From assembly GCA_007571115.1 (NCBI GenBank), contig RKSA01000168.1, forward strand, positions 1-16,620: a stretch of DNA of 16,620 nucleotides, written 5' to 3'. Within the stretch, counting starts at the first letter, position 1. Every line of letters begins with the position of its first letter. This DNA comes from Gammaproteobacteria bacterium (GTDB lineage: Bacteria > Pseudomonadota > Gammaproteobacteria > Pseudomonadales > Pseudohongiellaceae). Under the pieces are notes generated by a model. It saw only the letters and a program-made list of their open reading frames with translations, did not search any database and had not been told where the DNA came from. The translations under genes and the position numbers were made by a program. Below, in pieces: positions 1-7,363 of the stretch.

Positions 1-597
1 GAACAGTTCTGGGTGGCGCGCGAGTTGGGGTTGGCGGCGTAGGCGGCGGGCGCGGATGATTGCCTGGATGTCGGCGAGGGCGGTGGCGAAGTCGTCGTTG
101 ATGACGAGGTAGTCGGCTTTGGCGCTTTGGCCGATTTCGCGTTGTGCCTGGCCCATGCGCCGCTCGATGGTGCTCGCTGCGTCGAGGGCGCGGGCCTCGA
201 GGCGCTTGCGCAGGGTTTCGACCGAGGGCGGCAGGATGAAGATCGAGCAGGCGCCTGGGTCGAGCTCGCGTACCCGGTCGGCGCCTTGCCAGTCGATTTC
301 GAGGATCACGTCGAGCCCCTGCTCGCGCTGCTGCTCGACCCAGGCCCGCGAAGTGCCGTAGCGATGGCCGTAGACTTCGGCGTGCTCGAGGAAGGCGTTC
401 TGTTCGAGCTTGCGCTGGAAATCGCCCTGGCCGACGAAGAAGTAGTCGATGCCGTCGCGCTCGCCCTGACGTTTCGGTCGCGTCGTGTGGGACACCGAAA
501 TGCGCAGCGATTCGTCGTGCTCGACGAGCTTCCGCACCAGGCTGGTCTTGCCTGCGCCCGAGGGTGCAGTGACGATGTACAGTGCGCCGGTTGCCAT
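1..597 (-). CDS. gmk: Guanylate kinase (3' end cut by window edge)
   Basis: Phosphorylates GMP to GDP with ATP in the cytoplasm, a step of purine nucleotide and (p)ppGpp supply. The reading frame starts at the ATG at 597-595 and stays open for 199 codons to base 1 without a stop, so only the last few residues are missing (the family is about 205 residues). It begins MATGALYIVTAPSGAGKTSL, with the P-loop at residues 11-18. The GMP-binding stretch SHTTRPKRQGERDGIDYFF and the segment EIDWQGADRVR follow in the order usual for Gmk. It lies 23 bp after htpX and is the last gene of a run that starts with yicC. No strong Shine-Dalgarno is visible ahead of the ATG, so it may depend on translation of htpX. 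In many relatives gmk directly follows yicC; here two genes lie between them. Confidence 0.96.
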   Translation of the reverse strand, partial: MATGALYIVTAPSGAGKTSLVRKLVEHDESLRISVSHTTRPKRQGERDGIDYFFVGQGDFQRKLEQNAFLEHAEVYGHRYGTSRAWVEQQREQGLDVILEIDWQGADRVRELDPGACSIFILPPSVETLRKRLEARALDAASTIERRMGQAQREIGQSAKADYLVINDDFATALADIQAIIRARRLRRQPQLARHPELF

Positions 598-620
598 TGC
601 GGGATTGCGCGCGGCGCGGC

Positions 621-1502
621 TTACAGGACGCCGGGCTTTTGCAAGGCGGCGATCCGGTCCTGCAACGGCGGATGCGACATGAACAGGGCGCGCAGGCCCG
701 TCGGGCGGCCGCCATTGATGCCGAACGCCGCAAGCCCGCCTGGCAGGTCTTCGGCCTCGTTCTGTTGCAGGCGCTGCAAGGCGGCGATCATCTTCTGCCT
801 CCCGGCGAGCTTGGCGCCGCCGATGTCGGCGCGAAACTCGCGGCGGCGGCTGAACCACATGACGATGATCGTCGCGAACACCGACAGCACGATCTGGGCA
901 ACGATGGAAACGAGGAAATAGCCGATTCCGTAGCCCCGTTCGTTCTTGAACACGACGCGATCGACGAACATGCCGATGATTCGCGAGAGGAAAATGACGA
1001 AGGTGTTCAACACGCCCTGCAACAGCCCCATCGTGACCATGTCGCCATTGGCGACGTGGGCAACCTCGTGGCCGAGCACGGCTTCGGCCTCTTCGGGGGT
1101 CATCTTGCGCAGCAAGCCGCTGCTGACCGCGACGAGGGCATTGTTGCGCTTCATTCCGGTGGCGAAGGCATTGACAACATCCGAAGGGAAAATCCCCACT
1201 TCGGGAGTGCCGATGCCGGCGCGCTGCGCCTGGCGTTCGACGGTTTGCAGCAGCCAGCGCTCCTGCTGCGTTGCCGGCGTCGTGATGACTTGCACGCGCA
1301 TCGAGCGTTTCGCCATCCATTTCGACAGGGCCAGCGAAATGAACGCTCCACCGAAACCGAACAGCGCCGAAATGATGAGCAAGGTGTTCATTTCCAGGCC
1401 AAGGCCGCCACTCAAGGCCTCTTCCAGGCCAAATACCCGAAAGGTGATGCTGATGAGCAGCAACACGGAAAAATTGACCAGTAGGAACAACAAGATGCGC
1501 AT
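621..1502 (-). CDS. htpX: Membrane zinc metalloprotease HtpX (M48 family)
   Basis: Inner-membrane zinc endopeptidase that helps FtsH in quality control of damaged membrane proteins. The product is 293 residues, the same length as the E. coli protein. Two hydrophobic helices lie at about residues 3-20 and 38-58. The zinc motif HEVAH is at 145-149 with catalytic E146, and the third ligand is E222 in the segment RRREFRAD. Two further hydrophobic stretches lie at about 155-180 and 193-217. The C-terminal half keeps the family segments FMSHPPLQDRI and NGG. The ATG at 1502 is set by a strong AGGAG 6 nt upstream (1509-1513). It follows the unknown membrane gene by 30 bp and precedes gmk by 23 bp. 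In E. coli htpX is not linked to gmk and is under CpxR control; no Cpx-type site could be recognised here, and the operon-like position suggests constitutive expression. Confidence 0.97.
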   Translation of the reverse strand: MRILLFLLVNFSVLLLISITFRVFGLEEALSGGLGLEMNTLLIISALFGFGGAFISLALSKWMAKRSMRVQVITTPATQQERWLLQTVERQAQRAGIGTPEVGIFPSDVVNAFATGMKRNNALVAVSSGLLRKMTPEEAEAVLGHEVAHVANGDMVTMGLLQGVLNTFVIFLSRIIGMFVDRVVFKNERGYGIGYFLVSIVAQIVLSVFATIIVMWFSRRREFRADIGGAKLAGRQKMIAALQRLQQNEAEDLPGGLAAFGINGGRPTGLRALFMSHPPLQDRIAALQKPGVL

Positions 1503-1532
1503 GATTTTCTCCTGTTTGCGAAAAGCGGAAAC

Positions 1533-2246
1533 TCAGAACCCCAACACCTGGTAGCCACCATCGAGAATCAGGCGGATCGAAACCGCCAGACCGAGCAGAG
1601 GGACTCCAATCCAGATGAAATTCAGCCCCCAGACGTAGAGCCACATGTCCCGGGGGCGAATCAGCTCCTGGCGGCCTGCGACGCGGAAGCTGATGCAGTA
1701 CAAGCTGGTCACGTAGACCCATTGCCAGAAGATCATCACGCCGATGATGCCCGCGATCACTGCGGGCAGCAAGCCCGTGCTGTACGCGACGTACAGGATC
1801 AAGGTCGGGATCCAGCTCGTGAAGCCATTGGCGATATCGACGTTGAAGCCATACGAGCCGTGCTCGAGGTAGGAACGGTCGTAGTGGCTGTAGGCAGCCC
1901 AGGCATCGGCCCAGCAAGCCGGCGCAAGCAGCCGCCGCAGCGGAATCCTCCACCAGAGGAAGGCCATGGCCGGCGAGGCGCCCGTTTCGTCGTGCAGCTT
2001 GCGCCAGTGTTGCGCGCGCTGCTGCACCCGGTCGCGAGCGAGATATAGGCAGGCTTCCCAATAGCAGATCAGCAGATTGGTCGCGAAGAAGACGCTGAAG
2101 ACGATGTGCAGCAGATGCACCTGCCCCGATTGCACGTAGCGCAGCGCCGGGCCAACTCCCGCGAGCGCACCGACCACGAGCGCCGCGAACACGATCACCG
2201 GAATCCCGGCACTGCCACGCTCTGCGGCTTCGGTCGCATCATTCAA
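1533..2246 (-). CDS. Unrecognised multi-pass membrane protein, 237 aa
   Basis: I do not recognise this family. The 237-residue product has five hydrophobic stretches that could span the membrane, at about residues 15-37, 43-69, 144-163, 164-186 and 203-227. Between helices 2 and 3 is a cytosolic-looking segment of about 70 residues rich in W, R and H, with the distinctive stretches WWRIPLRRLLAPACW (98-112) and SHYDRSYLEHGSYGFNVDIA (120-139). There is no signal peptide with a cleavage site, no P-loop and no metal motif. No ATG is in frame near the start; the only upstream candidate is the TTG at 2246, which has an AGGTG 7 nt upstream (2254-2258) and overlaps the end of yicC by 8 bp, so translation is likely coupled to yicC. 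It is 30 bp upstream of htpX, so a membrane role linked to HtpX is possible but only a guess from position. Confidence 0.8.
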   Translation of the reverse strand: MNDATEAAERGSAGIPVIVFAALVVGALAGVGPALRYVQSGQVHLLHIVFSVFFATNLLICYWEACLYLARDRVQQRAQHWRKLHDETGASPAMAFLWWRIPLRRLLAPACWADAWAAYSHYDRSYLEHGSYGFNVDIANGFTSWIPTLILYVAYSTGLLPAVIAGIIGVMIFWQWVYVTSLYCISFRVAGRQELIRPRDMWLYVWGLNFIWIGVPLLGLAVSIRLILDGGYQVLGF

Positions 2247-3102
2247 TGTTTTGCACCTGTTCGCGGATCTGCTCGATCAGCACTTTCAAGTCGAGGGCCT
2301 TGCGCGTGACCCCGATCGCCGCCGACTTCGAGCAAATGGTGTTGGCTTCGCGCATCAGCTCCTGCATGAGAAAGTCGAGCGCGCGCCCCGCAGGCTCGCC
2401 GGCGTCGATGAGCCGTGCCACTTCGCACACATGAGCGTCGAGCCGTTCGAGCTCTTCGGCGATATCGGACTTGCTCGCGAGCAATGCGACTTCCTGCTCG
2501 ATTCGCGAGCGATCGAGCTCGACGTCGAGGGATGCGATATTGTTCAGTAGCGATTGCCGCTGCCCGGCGAGCATCGCTGGCAGCGATTCGCGAAGCTGCT
2601 GCAGCGTTGCCCGTATCGAGCCGATCCGCTGCTGCACGACGGTCTTGATTTCGGCGCCTTCCCGGGCGCGCCCCGCGAGCAGTTCGTCGAGAGCCTCGGT
2701 ACACAGCGCTAGCGCCTGCTGCTCGAGTTCGTCGCCAGCGACGCTTTGCTCCTGCAAGACTCCAGGCCAGGCGAGAATTTCCAGGCTCGAAGGCAGCAGC
2801 GAGTCGCCGAAGGAATTGTGAATCTGTTCGCTGGCATTGCCGAGGGCCGCCAGCACCTGGGGGTTGAGACGCAACTCGTTCGCTGCCGTTGCCGATTCGC
2901 GAAAGCGCAGGCTGCAATCGATCTTGCCCCGCTTGAGCCTGGCGCGAACGGCCTTGCGGATCGCCGGTTCGAGGCTGCGGAAACGCTCCGGCAGGCGAAT
3001 CGAGGTTTCCAGGTAGCGGTGGTTCACCGAGCGGATTTCCCAGGTCAGGTCGCCCGCTTCGAGTTCGGCCTGCTTGCGGCAGAAAGCCGTCATGCTCAAC
3101 AC
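2239..3102 (-). CDS. yicC: YicC family endoribonuclease
   Basis: Member of the YicC/YloC family, described as endoribonucleases and, in E. coli, linked to turnover of the small RNA RyhB. The product is 287 residues, the usual length. The N-terminus SMTAFCRKQ, then EIRSVNHRYLETSIRLPERF and LKRGKIDCSLRF, and the C-terminus DFLMQELMREANTICSKSA followed by LKVLIEQIREQVQNIE, match the family end to end; the acidic and histidine residues of the C-terminal helical part are present. The start is a GTG at 3102, chosen over the ATG at 3093 because a perfect AGGAGG (3110-3115) lies 7 nt upstream of the GTG and 16 nt from the ATG; the resulting start MLSMTAF fits the family. It is 85 bp downstream of ribA, far enough for its own promoter, and overlaps the next gene by 8 bp. 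Confidence 0.96.
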   Translation of the reverse strand: MLSMTAFCRKQAELEAGDLTWEIRSVNHRYLETSIRLPERFRSLEPAIRKAVRARLKRGKIDCSLRFRESATAANELRLNPQVLAALGNASEQIHNSFGDSLLPSSLEILAWPGVLQEQSVAGDELEQQALALCTEALDELLAGRAREGAEIKTVVQQRIGSIRATLQQLRESLPAMLAGQRQSLLNNIASLDVELDRSRIEQEVALLASKSDIAEELERLDAHVCEVARLIDAGEPAGRALDFLMQELMREANTICSKSAAIGVTRKALDLKVLIEQIREQVQNIE

Positions 3103-3109
3103 CGCGAAT

Positions 3110-3115
3110 CCTCCT
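3110..3115 (-). promoter_or_regulatory. Shine-Dalgarno AGGAGG for yicC
   Basis: On the minus strand this reads AGGAGG, a full match to the anti-SD core, 7 nt before the GTG at 3102. It decides between the GTG and the ATG three codons later. It is among the strongest ribosome binding sites in the window. Confidence 0.75.
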
Positions 3116-3187
3116 GTGGCGAAGAAGCTAGCGCGAGATCGGGAACAGCCTGGAAAAACGAGAATCGCTCCATGACATGCAAACCGT

Positions 3188-3784
3188 TCAGCTTCGGACC
3201 TGGCGCAAGTGACCGAGCTTCTCGGCCTTGACGAGCAGGTAGCTCTCGTTGTGCGGATTGGCGCCCGTATGAACCGGAACGACCTCGCTGACCTCGATTC
3301 CCATGTCGCGCAGGGCCTGCACCTTGCCCGGATTGTTCGTCAGCAGCTTGACCTTGCGCACGGCGAAATGGTCGAGCATGGGCTTGCAGATCCGGTATTC
3401 CCTGCTGTCCGGCTCGAAGCCGAGCTGCACATTGGCCTCGACGGTGTCGGCGCCCGAATCCTGCAAGGCATAGGCCTTCAGCTTGTTGAGCAGGCCGATG
3501 CCGCGGCCTTCCTGACGCAGATAGAGCACCAGGCCGCGGCCCTCGCTGGCGATATGCTTCATCGCCAACTCGAGTTGTGGGCCGCAATCGCAGCGCAGGC
3601 TGAACATGCTGTCGCCCGTGAGGCATTCGGAATGGATGCGGCAAGGCAGGGCCTCGTCGAGAGTCAGGTCACCGAGGGCCAGTGCGACATGTTCCTTGTC
3701 GGCCTCGAGATCGCGGAAACCGTGGATCGTGAATTCACCCCAGCGAGTCGGCAATCTCGCGGCGGCAACAAACTCAACACTCAA
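3188..3784 (-). CDS. ribA: GTP cyclohydrolase II
   Basis: Opens the GTP imidazole ring and releases formate and pyrophosphate, the first step of the pyrimidine branch of riboflavin synthesis. The product is 198 residues (E. coli RibA has 196). The zinc ligands are C54, C65 and C67 in HSECLTGDSMFSLRCDCG. The catalytic stretch LYLRQEGRGIGL is at 87-98, with AYALQD at 104-109, LGFEPDSREY at 121-130 and LLTNNPGK at 147-154. The start is a TTG at 3784 with GGGAG 7 nt upstream; no in-frame ATG lies nearby, and this start aligns with the E. coli N-terminus residue for residue up to the conserved LPT. The gene follows pgpA by 33 bp. It is likely the only active GTP cyclohydrolase II here, because the matching half of RibBA has lost these motifs. 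Confidence 0.97.
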   Translation of the reverse strand: MSVEFVAAARLPTRWGEFTIHGFRDLEADKEHVALALGDLTLDEALPCRIHSECLTGDSMFSLRCDCGPQLELAMKHIASEGRGLVLYLRQEGRGIGLLNKLKAYALQDSGADTVEANVQLGFEPDSREYRICKPMLDHFAVRKVKLLTNNPGKVQALRDMGIEVSEVVPVHTGANPHNESYLLVKAEKLGHLRQVRS

Positions 3785-3817
3785 TTCCTGTCTCCCGGCC
3801 TGTCGCCCGGCACGTTT

Positions 3818-4321
3818 TCAGGCAAGCAGATGGACGCTTTGCAAGCAAAGCGCGGCCATTATACCTGCAACCACATCATCGAGCATGATGCCGATGCCTC
3901 CGCCAACGTTGCGGTCGAGCCACTTGATGGGCCAGGGCTTGAGAATGTCGAGGGCGCGGAACAGCGCCAGCCCTGCCAAGGCCCAGCCCCAGCCGGAAGG
4001 CGCCAGCGCCAGGGCGATCCAGCAGCCGGCGAACTCGTCCCAGACGATGCAGCGGTGGTCGCCACCGCCAAGCCTCGCCGAGGCGGCGCCGCAGATCCAC
4101 ACGCCGCCGAGCGCTGCCGCGCAAACCCATGCTGCCGCAAGCAGCGATGGCAAATCGGCCGCCAGCAGCCAGACCGCAGCAGCGGCGAGGCTTGCGGCGC
4201 TTCCCGGCGCCCACGGCGCAAGGCCGCTGCCGAAGCCGCAGCCAAGCAATAGCGCGGGGCTGGCCAGAACTTGCCTGAACGATGGTGCTGGCGGTGCAGG
4301 CTTGGGGGCGATGTCATTCAT
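3818..4321 (-). CDS. pgpA: Phosphatidylglycerophosphatase A
   Basis: Inner-membrane phosphatase that converts phosphatidylglycerophosphate to phosphatidylglycerol. The product is 167 residues, close to E. coli PgpA. The family signatures are in order: GCGFGSGLAPWAPGS (27-41), DHRCIVWDEFAGCWI (88-102) with the acidic pair in WDEF, FRALDILKPWPIKWLDRNV (121-139) and GGIGIMLDDVVAGI (140-153). Hydrophobic helices separate these loops. The ATG at 4321 comes 3 bp after the thiL stop, so the two are translationally linked. The thiL-pgpA order is the same as in E. coli and Pseudomonas. Confidence 0.95.
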   Translation of the reverse strand: MNDIAPKPAPPAPSFRQVLASPALLLGCGFGSGLAPWAPGSAASLAAAAVWLLAADLPSLLAAAWVCAAALGGVWICGAASARLGGGDHRCIVWDEFAGCWIALALAPSGWGWALAGLALFRALDILKPWPIKWLDRNVGGGIGIMLDDVVAGIMAALCLQSVHLLA

Positions 4322-4324
4322 GGT

Positions 4325-5329
4325 TCAAGCGGCAAAATGGTCGAAACCGGCGAGTTCCGGCTCGATCCCGAAGCCCGGGCAATGCACTCCCTCGCCGGAG
4401 ATGACCTCGCCGATGCACGTCAGCGGCACGTCCAGATCGGTGGCGATCGCCATGAGCCGAGCCTCATCGACCGGATCGGCAGTATGGCACAGTTCGTAAT
4501 CGTCGCCGCCGCTCAATGCGGCGCGAACGAGCGTTGCCTGGCTCGCGCAGCGACGGGCCGCTGGCGAAAAGGGCAATCGCTCGGGATGCAGGACAATCCC
4601 CACGCCGCTTGCTGCCGCGAGATGGCCAGCATCGCTGAGCAGGCCATCGGAAACATCGATGGCGCTCGCGAGCAAGGGAGCTGCGGCGAGGGCGAAAGCG
4701 ACACGCGGCTCGGGGCGGAAATAGGCGTTGTGGAAATGCTCCCGGCAACTTTCCGGCAAATCCGCCGCTGCGACATTCAGATGCACGCCGGGAGCGTCGA
4801 TGCCGAGGCTTGCCAGGCCAAGCGCGCCGTCGCCAGCCCAGCCAGTCAGATAGACCTTTTGCCCTGGCGTGGCGCCATCGCGGCGAACTGCGCCAGCGGC
4901 CGGGCACAGGCCATGGATGCCGATCGCGGCTTGCAATGGCCCCCGGGCGAGGTCACCACCGACTAGCGGGCAATCGAAGTGCTGGGCGAGCGGCGCAAGG
5001 CCAGCGCTGAAATCGCGCAGCCACTCCGGGTCGGCTTCGGGCAAGGTCAATGCCAAGGTGAAACAGAGCGGTTCGGCAGCCATCGCCGCGAGATCGCTGA
5101 GATTTGTCGCAAGAGCCCGGTGGGCGATCATGCCGGGGGCGGCGTCTGCTGGGAAATGTCGCCCTGCGGTCAGCACATCGGTCGAAACGACGAGCCGCTT
5201 GCCTGGGGGGATGCGAACGACCGCAGCGTCATCGCCGCTGCCGAGCTCGATCTCGGGGCGCTGCAAGGCCAGCCCGGGGGCCATGAACCAGCGGCGAATG
5301 ATCTCGTGCTCGCGGGATTTGACCATCAT
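4325..5329 (-). CDS. thiL: Thiamine-monophosphate kinase
   Basis: Phosphorylates thiamine monophosphate to the cofactor thiamine diphosphate using ATP. The product is 334 residues, typical for ThiL. It has the AIR synthase-like fold motifs: GSGDDAAV (30-37), STDVLTAGRHF (49-59), ATNLSDLAAMAAEP (74-87), VGGDLARG (123-130), AIDVSDGLLSDAGHLA (223-238) and SGGDDYEL (273-280). The metal-binding aspartates in these segments are all present. The start at 5329 is the first of two consecutive ATG codons and overlaps the nusB stop as ATGA. PgpA follows after 3 bp. No riboswitch is expected or seen. Confidence 0.96.
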   Translation of the reverse strand: MMVKSREHEIIRRWFMAPGLALQRPEIELGSGDDAAVVRIPPGKRLVVSTDVLTAGRHFPADAAPGMIAHRALATNLSDLAAMAAEPLCFTLALTLPEADPEWLRDFSAGLAPLAQHFDCPLVGGDLARGPLQAAIGIHGLCPAAGAVRRDGATPGQKVYLTGWAGDGALGLASLGIDAPGVHLNVAAADLPESCREHFHNAYFRPEPRVAFALAAAPLLASAIDVSDGLLSDAGHLAAASGVGIVLHPERLPFSPAARRCASQATLVRAALSGGDDYELCHTADPVDEARLMAIATDLDVPLTCIGEVISGEGVHCPGFGIEPELAGFDHFAA

Positions 5330-5754
5330 GGCGATGGCAGGTCCGCGTCATCGCGCAGGCGCGGCGCGATCTTGTCGAGCACGGCGTTGACGTACTTGTG
5401 GCCATCGGTGGCGCCGAACACCTTGGCAAGCTCGACGGCTTCGTGGATGACGACCCGCCAGGGAGTTTCCGGCTCGCTGGCAAGCTCGAAGGCACCGAGC
5501 CACAAGGCCGCCTGTTCGACCGGATCGAGCTTTCTGTCGTCGAGTGCCGGCTCGAGTTGCCGTTGCAGCTCGGCCTTGCCATTGGCGATGGCAGGAAACA
5601 ACCGGTCGAAATAGTCCCAGTCGACGCCGCGACGCGGATCGTCACGGAACTGACTGGCGATTTCGTCGGGATCGTTTTCCGAGAGGATCCATTGGTAGAG
5701 CGCTTGCAAGGCGAGATGGCGCGCCTTGCGCCGGGGCGATAGGTGAGCGTTCAT
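5326..5754 (-). CDS. nusB: Transcription antitermination factor NusB
   Basis: All-helical RNA-binding factor that works with NusE (S10) at boxA to prevent premature termination in rRNA operons. The product is 142 residues. It begins MNAHLSPRRKARHLALQALY, the usual basic N-terminus. The C-terminal half has LDPVEQAALWLGAFEL and VVIHEAVELAKVFGATDGHK followed by YVNAVLDKIA, which is the conserved NusB core. The open frame continues upstream to 5934, but the ATG at 5754 gives the family length and overlaps the ribH stop as ATGA, so the extension is rejected. It overlaps thiL the same way at its 3' end. Confidence 0.97.
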   Translation of the reverse strand: MNAHLSPRRKARHLALQALYQWILSENDPDEIASQFRDDPRRGVDWDYFDRLFPAIANGKAELQRQLEPALDDRKLDPVEQAALWLGAFELASEPETPWRVVIHEAVELAKVFGATDGHKYVNAVLDKIAPRLRDDADLPSP

Positions 5755-6227
5755 GAGGCTTCGATGCGGCCTTGCAGGCTGACCATCTCGAGCGCTGCCA
5801 GGGCCGCTTCGGCACCCTTGTTGTCGCTCGGGCACGAGCGGGCTTCGGCTTGCTCGACGCTTTCCACGGTCAGCACGCCGAGCGTGACCGGCTTGCCAGT
5901 CTCGTTCATGACTTGGCCGAGGCCTCGGATGCATTCGCCGGCGACGTGCTCGAAATGCGCGGTTTCACCGCGAATCACCGCGCCGAGGGCGATCACGGCG
6001 TCGACATCGTGCCGCTGTGCGAGCATCCGCGCCGCCAATGGCAACTCCCAGGCGCCGGGGGCTTGCACGATGCGGACATTATCCCGGTTGGCACCTTGCC
6101 GCAGCAGTGCCTGCAAGGCGCCATCGAGCAGCCGCTCGACGATGAATCCGTTGAAGCGGCTCATGGCGATGGCAAAACGCGCCTCGCCCGGCTCGACGCT
6201 TCCCTGGAGCACGGCAAGGTCTTTCAT
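5751..6227 (-). CDS. ribH: 6,7-dimethyl-8-ribityllumazine synthase
   Basis: Condenses 5-amino-6-ribitylaminouracil with 3,4-dihydroxy-2-butanone 4-phosphate, the step before riboflavin synthase. The product is 158 residues, standard for the family. Substrate-binding and catalytic segments are present: SRFNGFIVERLLDGAL (23-38), PGAWELPLAA (57-66), GAVIRGETAHFEHV (82-95) with catalytic H91, GVLT (117-120) and NKGAEAALAALEM (136-148). The segment before the last motif, SVEQAEARSCPSD, differs from the more common ENIEQAIERAG but keeps an arginine (R130) at the phosphate-binding place. The ATG at 6227 overlaps the ribBA stop, and its stop overlaps nusB. Confidence 0.97.
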   Translation of the reverse strand: MKDLAVLQGSVEPGEARFAIAMSRFNGFIVERLLDGALQALLRQGANRDNVRIVQAPGAWELPLAARMLAQRHDVDAVIALGAVIRGETAHFEHVAGECIRGLGQVMNETGKPVTLGVLTVESVEQAEARSCPSDNKGAEAALAALEMVSLQGRIEAS

Positions 6228-7363
6228 GAGCTCGCGCCGCCCTGGCGTTTCTGATCGAAGCGGACGAATTCGGTCACTTCAAGGTCGAAGCCCGAAATCG
6301 CGTTGAATCGCGCCGGATAGCTGAGCAGGCGCATCTTGCCAACGCCGATGTCGCGCAGGATCTGCGAGCCGGTGCCGATCGTCAGATCGCTGCGCAACTC
6401 GGCGCCGCGGCGGCCCGGCGCCAATGCCGAGGCCATCGCCTGGTCGATTCCCTGGCCGTAGTCGTCCCCGGACAGCAGCACCGCGACTCCCTTGCCCTCC
6501 TTGCTGATCCGTTCGAGCGAGTCGCTGAAGGACCAGCTCGTGCGGTCGCTGCTGAACACCTCGCAGACATCGCGCAGGGTGTTGGGGATATGCACCCGCA
6601 CCAGGGTCGGCTCATGCTGGGAAATCTTGCCCTGGGTGAAGGCGAGATGGGCGCTGCCGCTGATCGAGTCGCGATAGGTATGCACAGTGAATTCGCCATG
6701 CCGCGTGACGAGGCGGTTGCTTGCCTCCCGGGTCACGGTGTGCTCGTTCGCGAGCCGGTAATGGATGAGGTCGGCAATGGTGCCGATTTTCAGTTGGTGC
6801 TTGCTGGCGAACTGCTCGAGGTCGCTGCGGCGCGCCATGCTGCCGTCCTCGTTCATGATCTCGACGATCACTGCGGCCGGGGCGAAACCCGCGAGCCGCG
6901 CCAGATCGCAGCCGGCTTCGGTGTGGCCGGCTCGCCGCAGCACGCCGCCAGGCTGAGCCATGATCGGAAAGACATGGCCGGGCTGAACGATGTCCTCGGC
7001 GTTTGCATCGGCAGCGACCGCGACCTGGATGGTGCGCGCCCGGTCAGCGGCAGAAATGCCCGTGCTGACTCCGCTCGCGGCCTCGATGGAAACCGTGAAA
7101 CTGGTCTTGTGCCGCGCGCGATTGCCATTGCCCCGGTCATCAACCATCAGGGGCAGCTTGAGAAAGTCGCAACGTTGCCGGGACAGGGTCAGGCAGATCA
7201 GGCCCCGGGCCTTGCCCGCCATGAAGTTGATGTCCTCGGCGCGAACGCATTGCGCCGCGAGCACGAGGTCGCCCTCGTTCTCGCGTTCCTCGTCGTCCAT
7301 GATGACGACCATCCTGCCTTGACGGATCTCCTCGATCAGTTCTGCGGCACTGTCAAGTTTCAC
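6224..7363 (-). CDS. ribBA: 3,4-dihydroxy-2-butanone 4-phosphate synthase fused to a degenerate GTP cyclohydrolase II domain
   Basis: The N-terminal domain (about 1-205) makes 3,4-dihydroxy-2-butanone 4-phosphate from ribulose 5-phosphate. It shows DDEERENEGDLV (23-34), the STGISAADRA stretch (100-109), QPGHVFP (127-133) and RRAGHTEAGCDLARLAGF (143-160), all intact. The C-terminal domain (about 207-368) aligns with GTP cyclohydrolase II by GEFTVHTYRD and ILRDIGVGKMRLL, but HSECLTGD/CDCG is replaced by VRVHIPNTLRDVCEVFSSD (255-273), LRQEGRGIG by LSGDDYGQGID (297-307), and LLTNNP by LLSYPARF. It is therefore very unlikely to be an active cyclohydrolase. The start is a GTG at 7363 that overlaps ribE by 11 bp; the resulting N-terminus has the family length. 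Similar RibBA proteins with a decayed C-domain are known in Pseudomonas. Confidence 0.95.
   Translation of the reverse strand: MKLDSAAELIEEIRQGRMVVIMDDEERENEGDLVLAAQCVRAEDINFMAGKARGLICLTLSRQRCDFLKLPLMVDDRGNGNRARHKTSFTVSIEAASGVSTGISAADRARTIQVAVAADANAEDIVQPGHVFPIMAQPGGVLRRAGHTEAGCDLARLAGFAPAAVIVEIMNEDGSMARRSDLEQFASKHQLKIGTIADLIHYRLANEHTVTREASNRLVTRHGEFTVHTYRDSISGSAHLAFTQGKISQHEPTLVRVHIPNTLRDVCEVFSSDRTSWSFSDSLERISKEGKGVAVLLSGDDYGQGIDQAMASALAPGRRGAELRSDLTIGTGSQILRDIGVGKMRLLSYPARFNAISGFDLEVTEFVRFDQKRQGGASS

Noticed and set aside
582..1484. Long plus-strand frame opposite htpX, and other long antisense frames opposite thiL, ribD, ribE, glyA and the receptor
   Set aside because: These are shadow frames produced by the strong third-position GC bias of the real genes; they lack ribosome sites and recognisable motifs.
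5755..5934. Upstream extension of the nusB frame to 5934
   Set aside because: It lies antisense-free but inside ribH in another frame, has no family similarity, and the ATG at 5754 gives the normal NusB length and an ATGA overlap with ribH.
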